Part shown: positions 7,999 to 8,502 of the stretch, one piece after another
Layout of the letters: every line of letters begins with the position of its first letter
Position numbering within the stretch: position 1 is the stretch's first letter
Assembly (NCBI GenBank): GCA_016784945.1
Contig: JADHTP010000128.1
Location: forward strand, 1-8,502
Source: Deltaproteobacteria bacterium
Lineage (GTDB): Bacteria > Myxococcota_A > UBA9042 > DTJE01
Direction of reading: 5' to 3'
DNA: 8,502 bases
Made by a program: the position numbers and the translations under genes
The notes under the pieces: model-generated
The model's database searches: none
What the model saw: the letters and a program-made list of their open reading frames with translations, nothing else
Told to the model about the DNA's origin: nothing

Positions 7999-8502
7999 CT
8001 AGCCGGACGCCGTTTTCGGATCCTTGTCCGGCAACTGGATGTTTGAAAGACGGTGGGTCACCTTGTAATCGTAGGCGGGATATTCGTAGACGGACATGCG
8101 GGGTTCGGTGAGACCGATGGAATAGCCCCAGATGCTCTGGTACTCCGACGGGTCTTCGCCCATGGATCGCATCTGGTCCAGGTATCCGCTGATGGTGTCC
8201 GACTCCACGATTTCCACCTTGCCCATCTGCCGGATGATGGGACTGTGGACCCACGTCGGGTCGTGATCGAACTCGATGATGCGCCGGCCGTATCGGGTGA
8301 TGCCGATGACCCGGAAAGTCAGGCTCTTGCCCACTCCCGGCAGGTTGATCACGCTGCGGTCCGTGGCCAAAAACGGCACGTTCGCGCTCTTTCGAATGCG
8401 GTCGATGGCCTGGACCAGGTGGTCCGATTTCAGGGGGAGCCTTTGGATGGCGTCGTGGAACTTCCGGGGTACGACGCCGATGAATTTTTCCTCGACCTGT
8501 TC
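7999..8502 (-). CDS. KamA-family radical SAM protein, C-terminal fragment (second copy)
   Basis: This is the 3' end of a gene that continues past the right edge. The frame is open from base 8502 to TAG at 7999-8001, giving 167 residues. GTG 8379 inside it is not the start, since residues matching the complete copy continue upstream (EQVEEKF against EQLEEKA). The segment PFLATDR, the PLP-lysine motif NLPGVGK (Asn53 and Lys59 of the fragment), RVIGITRYGRRI, EFDHD, VHSPII, GYSIG and TEPRM are shared with the protein at 2981-5173. About 70% of residues are identical over roughly 107 positions by eye count. The Asn that replaces the substrate-binding Asp of lysine 2,3-aminomutase is present here too. 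The cluster cysteines and the counterpart of Lys554 lie outside the window. The extreme C-terminus differs and is longer (LPDKDPKTASG). It is a paralogue and shows no sign of decay in the visible part. Confidence 0.85.
   Translation of the reverse strand, partial: EQVEEKFIGVVPRKFHDAIQRLPLKSDHLVQAIDRIRKSANVPFLATDRSVINLPGVGKSLTFRVIGITRYGRRIIEFDHDPTWVHSPIIRQMGKVEIVESDTISGYLDQMRSMGEDPSEYQSIWGYSIGLTEPRMSVYEYPAYDYKVTHRLSNIQLPDKDPKTASG

Noticed and set aside
6938..8002. Long open frame of 354 codons on the + strand opposite the protease gene
   Set aside because: It is antisense to a protease with a complete catalytic triad. The composition follows the GC-rich codon pattern of the real gene, and no domain is recognisable.

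Overview
The window is GC-rich, densely coded bacterial DNA. It carries a beta-propeller fragment, a UDP-glucuronate decarboxylase-type epimerase, an RpoH-type sigma factor, a DegP/DegQ-type protease and long KamA-family radical SAM proteins. This mix and the base composition suggest a deltaproteobacterium-like organism (Desulfobacterota or Myxococcota). That placement is inference from gene content, because the window holds no rRNA or other phylogenetic marker. No tRNA, rRNA, insertion sequence, integrase or CRISPR array was seen.

Left part (1-2977, + strand): four closely packed genes. The 3' end of a beta-propeller-like protein is followed one base later by an uncharacterised, probably secreted 477-residue protein. 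After a 34-base gap come a small ribbon-helix-helix DNA-binding protein and a UDP-glucuronate decarboxylase/epimerase, which share an ATGA stop/start overlap. The last pair looks like one translational unit for nucleotide-sugar (UDP-xylose type) synthesis with a small regulator.

Right part (2981-8502, - strand), in transcription order from the right edge: the C-terminal part of a KamA-family radical SAM protein, a periplasmic Do/HtrA-family protease, an RpoH-like sigma factor, and a complete second KamA-family protein of 730 residues. The two strands converge with only three bases between the stop codons of the epimerase and the KamA gene.

The most interesting signal is the pair of KamA-like proteins. 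They are about 70% identical over the comparable C-terminal part and flank the sigma factor and protease genes. In the complete copy the two aspartates that lysine 2,3-aminomutase uses to hold the side-chain amino group of lysine align by eye with Lys and Asn. As I recall, these are the replacements reported for clostridial glutamate 2,3-aminomutase. The PLP-binding lysine and the arginine that holds the substrate carboxylate appear to be kept. The protein also has a long N-terminal extension and a radical SAM cysteine motif lacking the usual aromatic residue. A role in making a beta-amino acid such as beta-glutamate, possibly an osmolyte, next to two envelope/protein stress genes is a testable inference and is not shown by the sequence.
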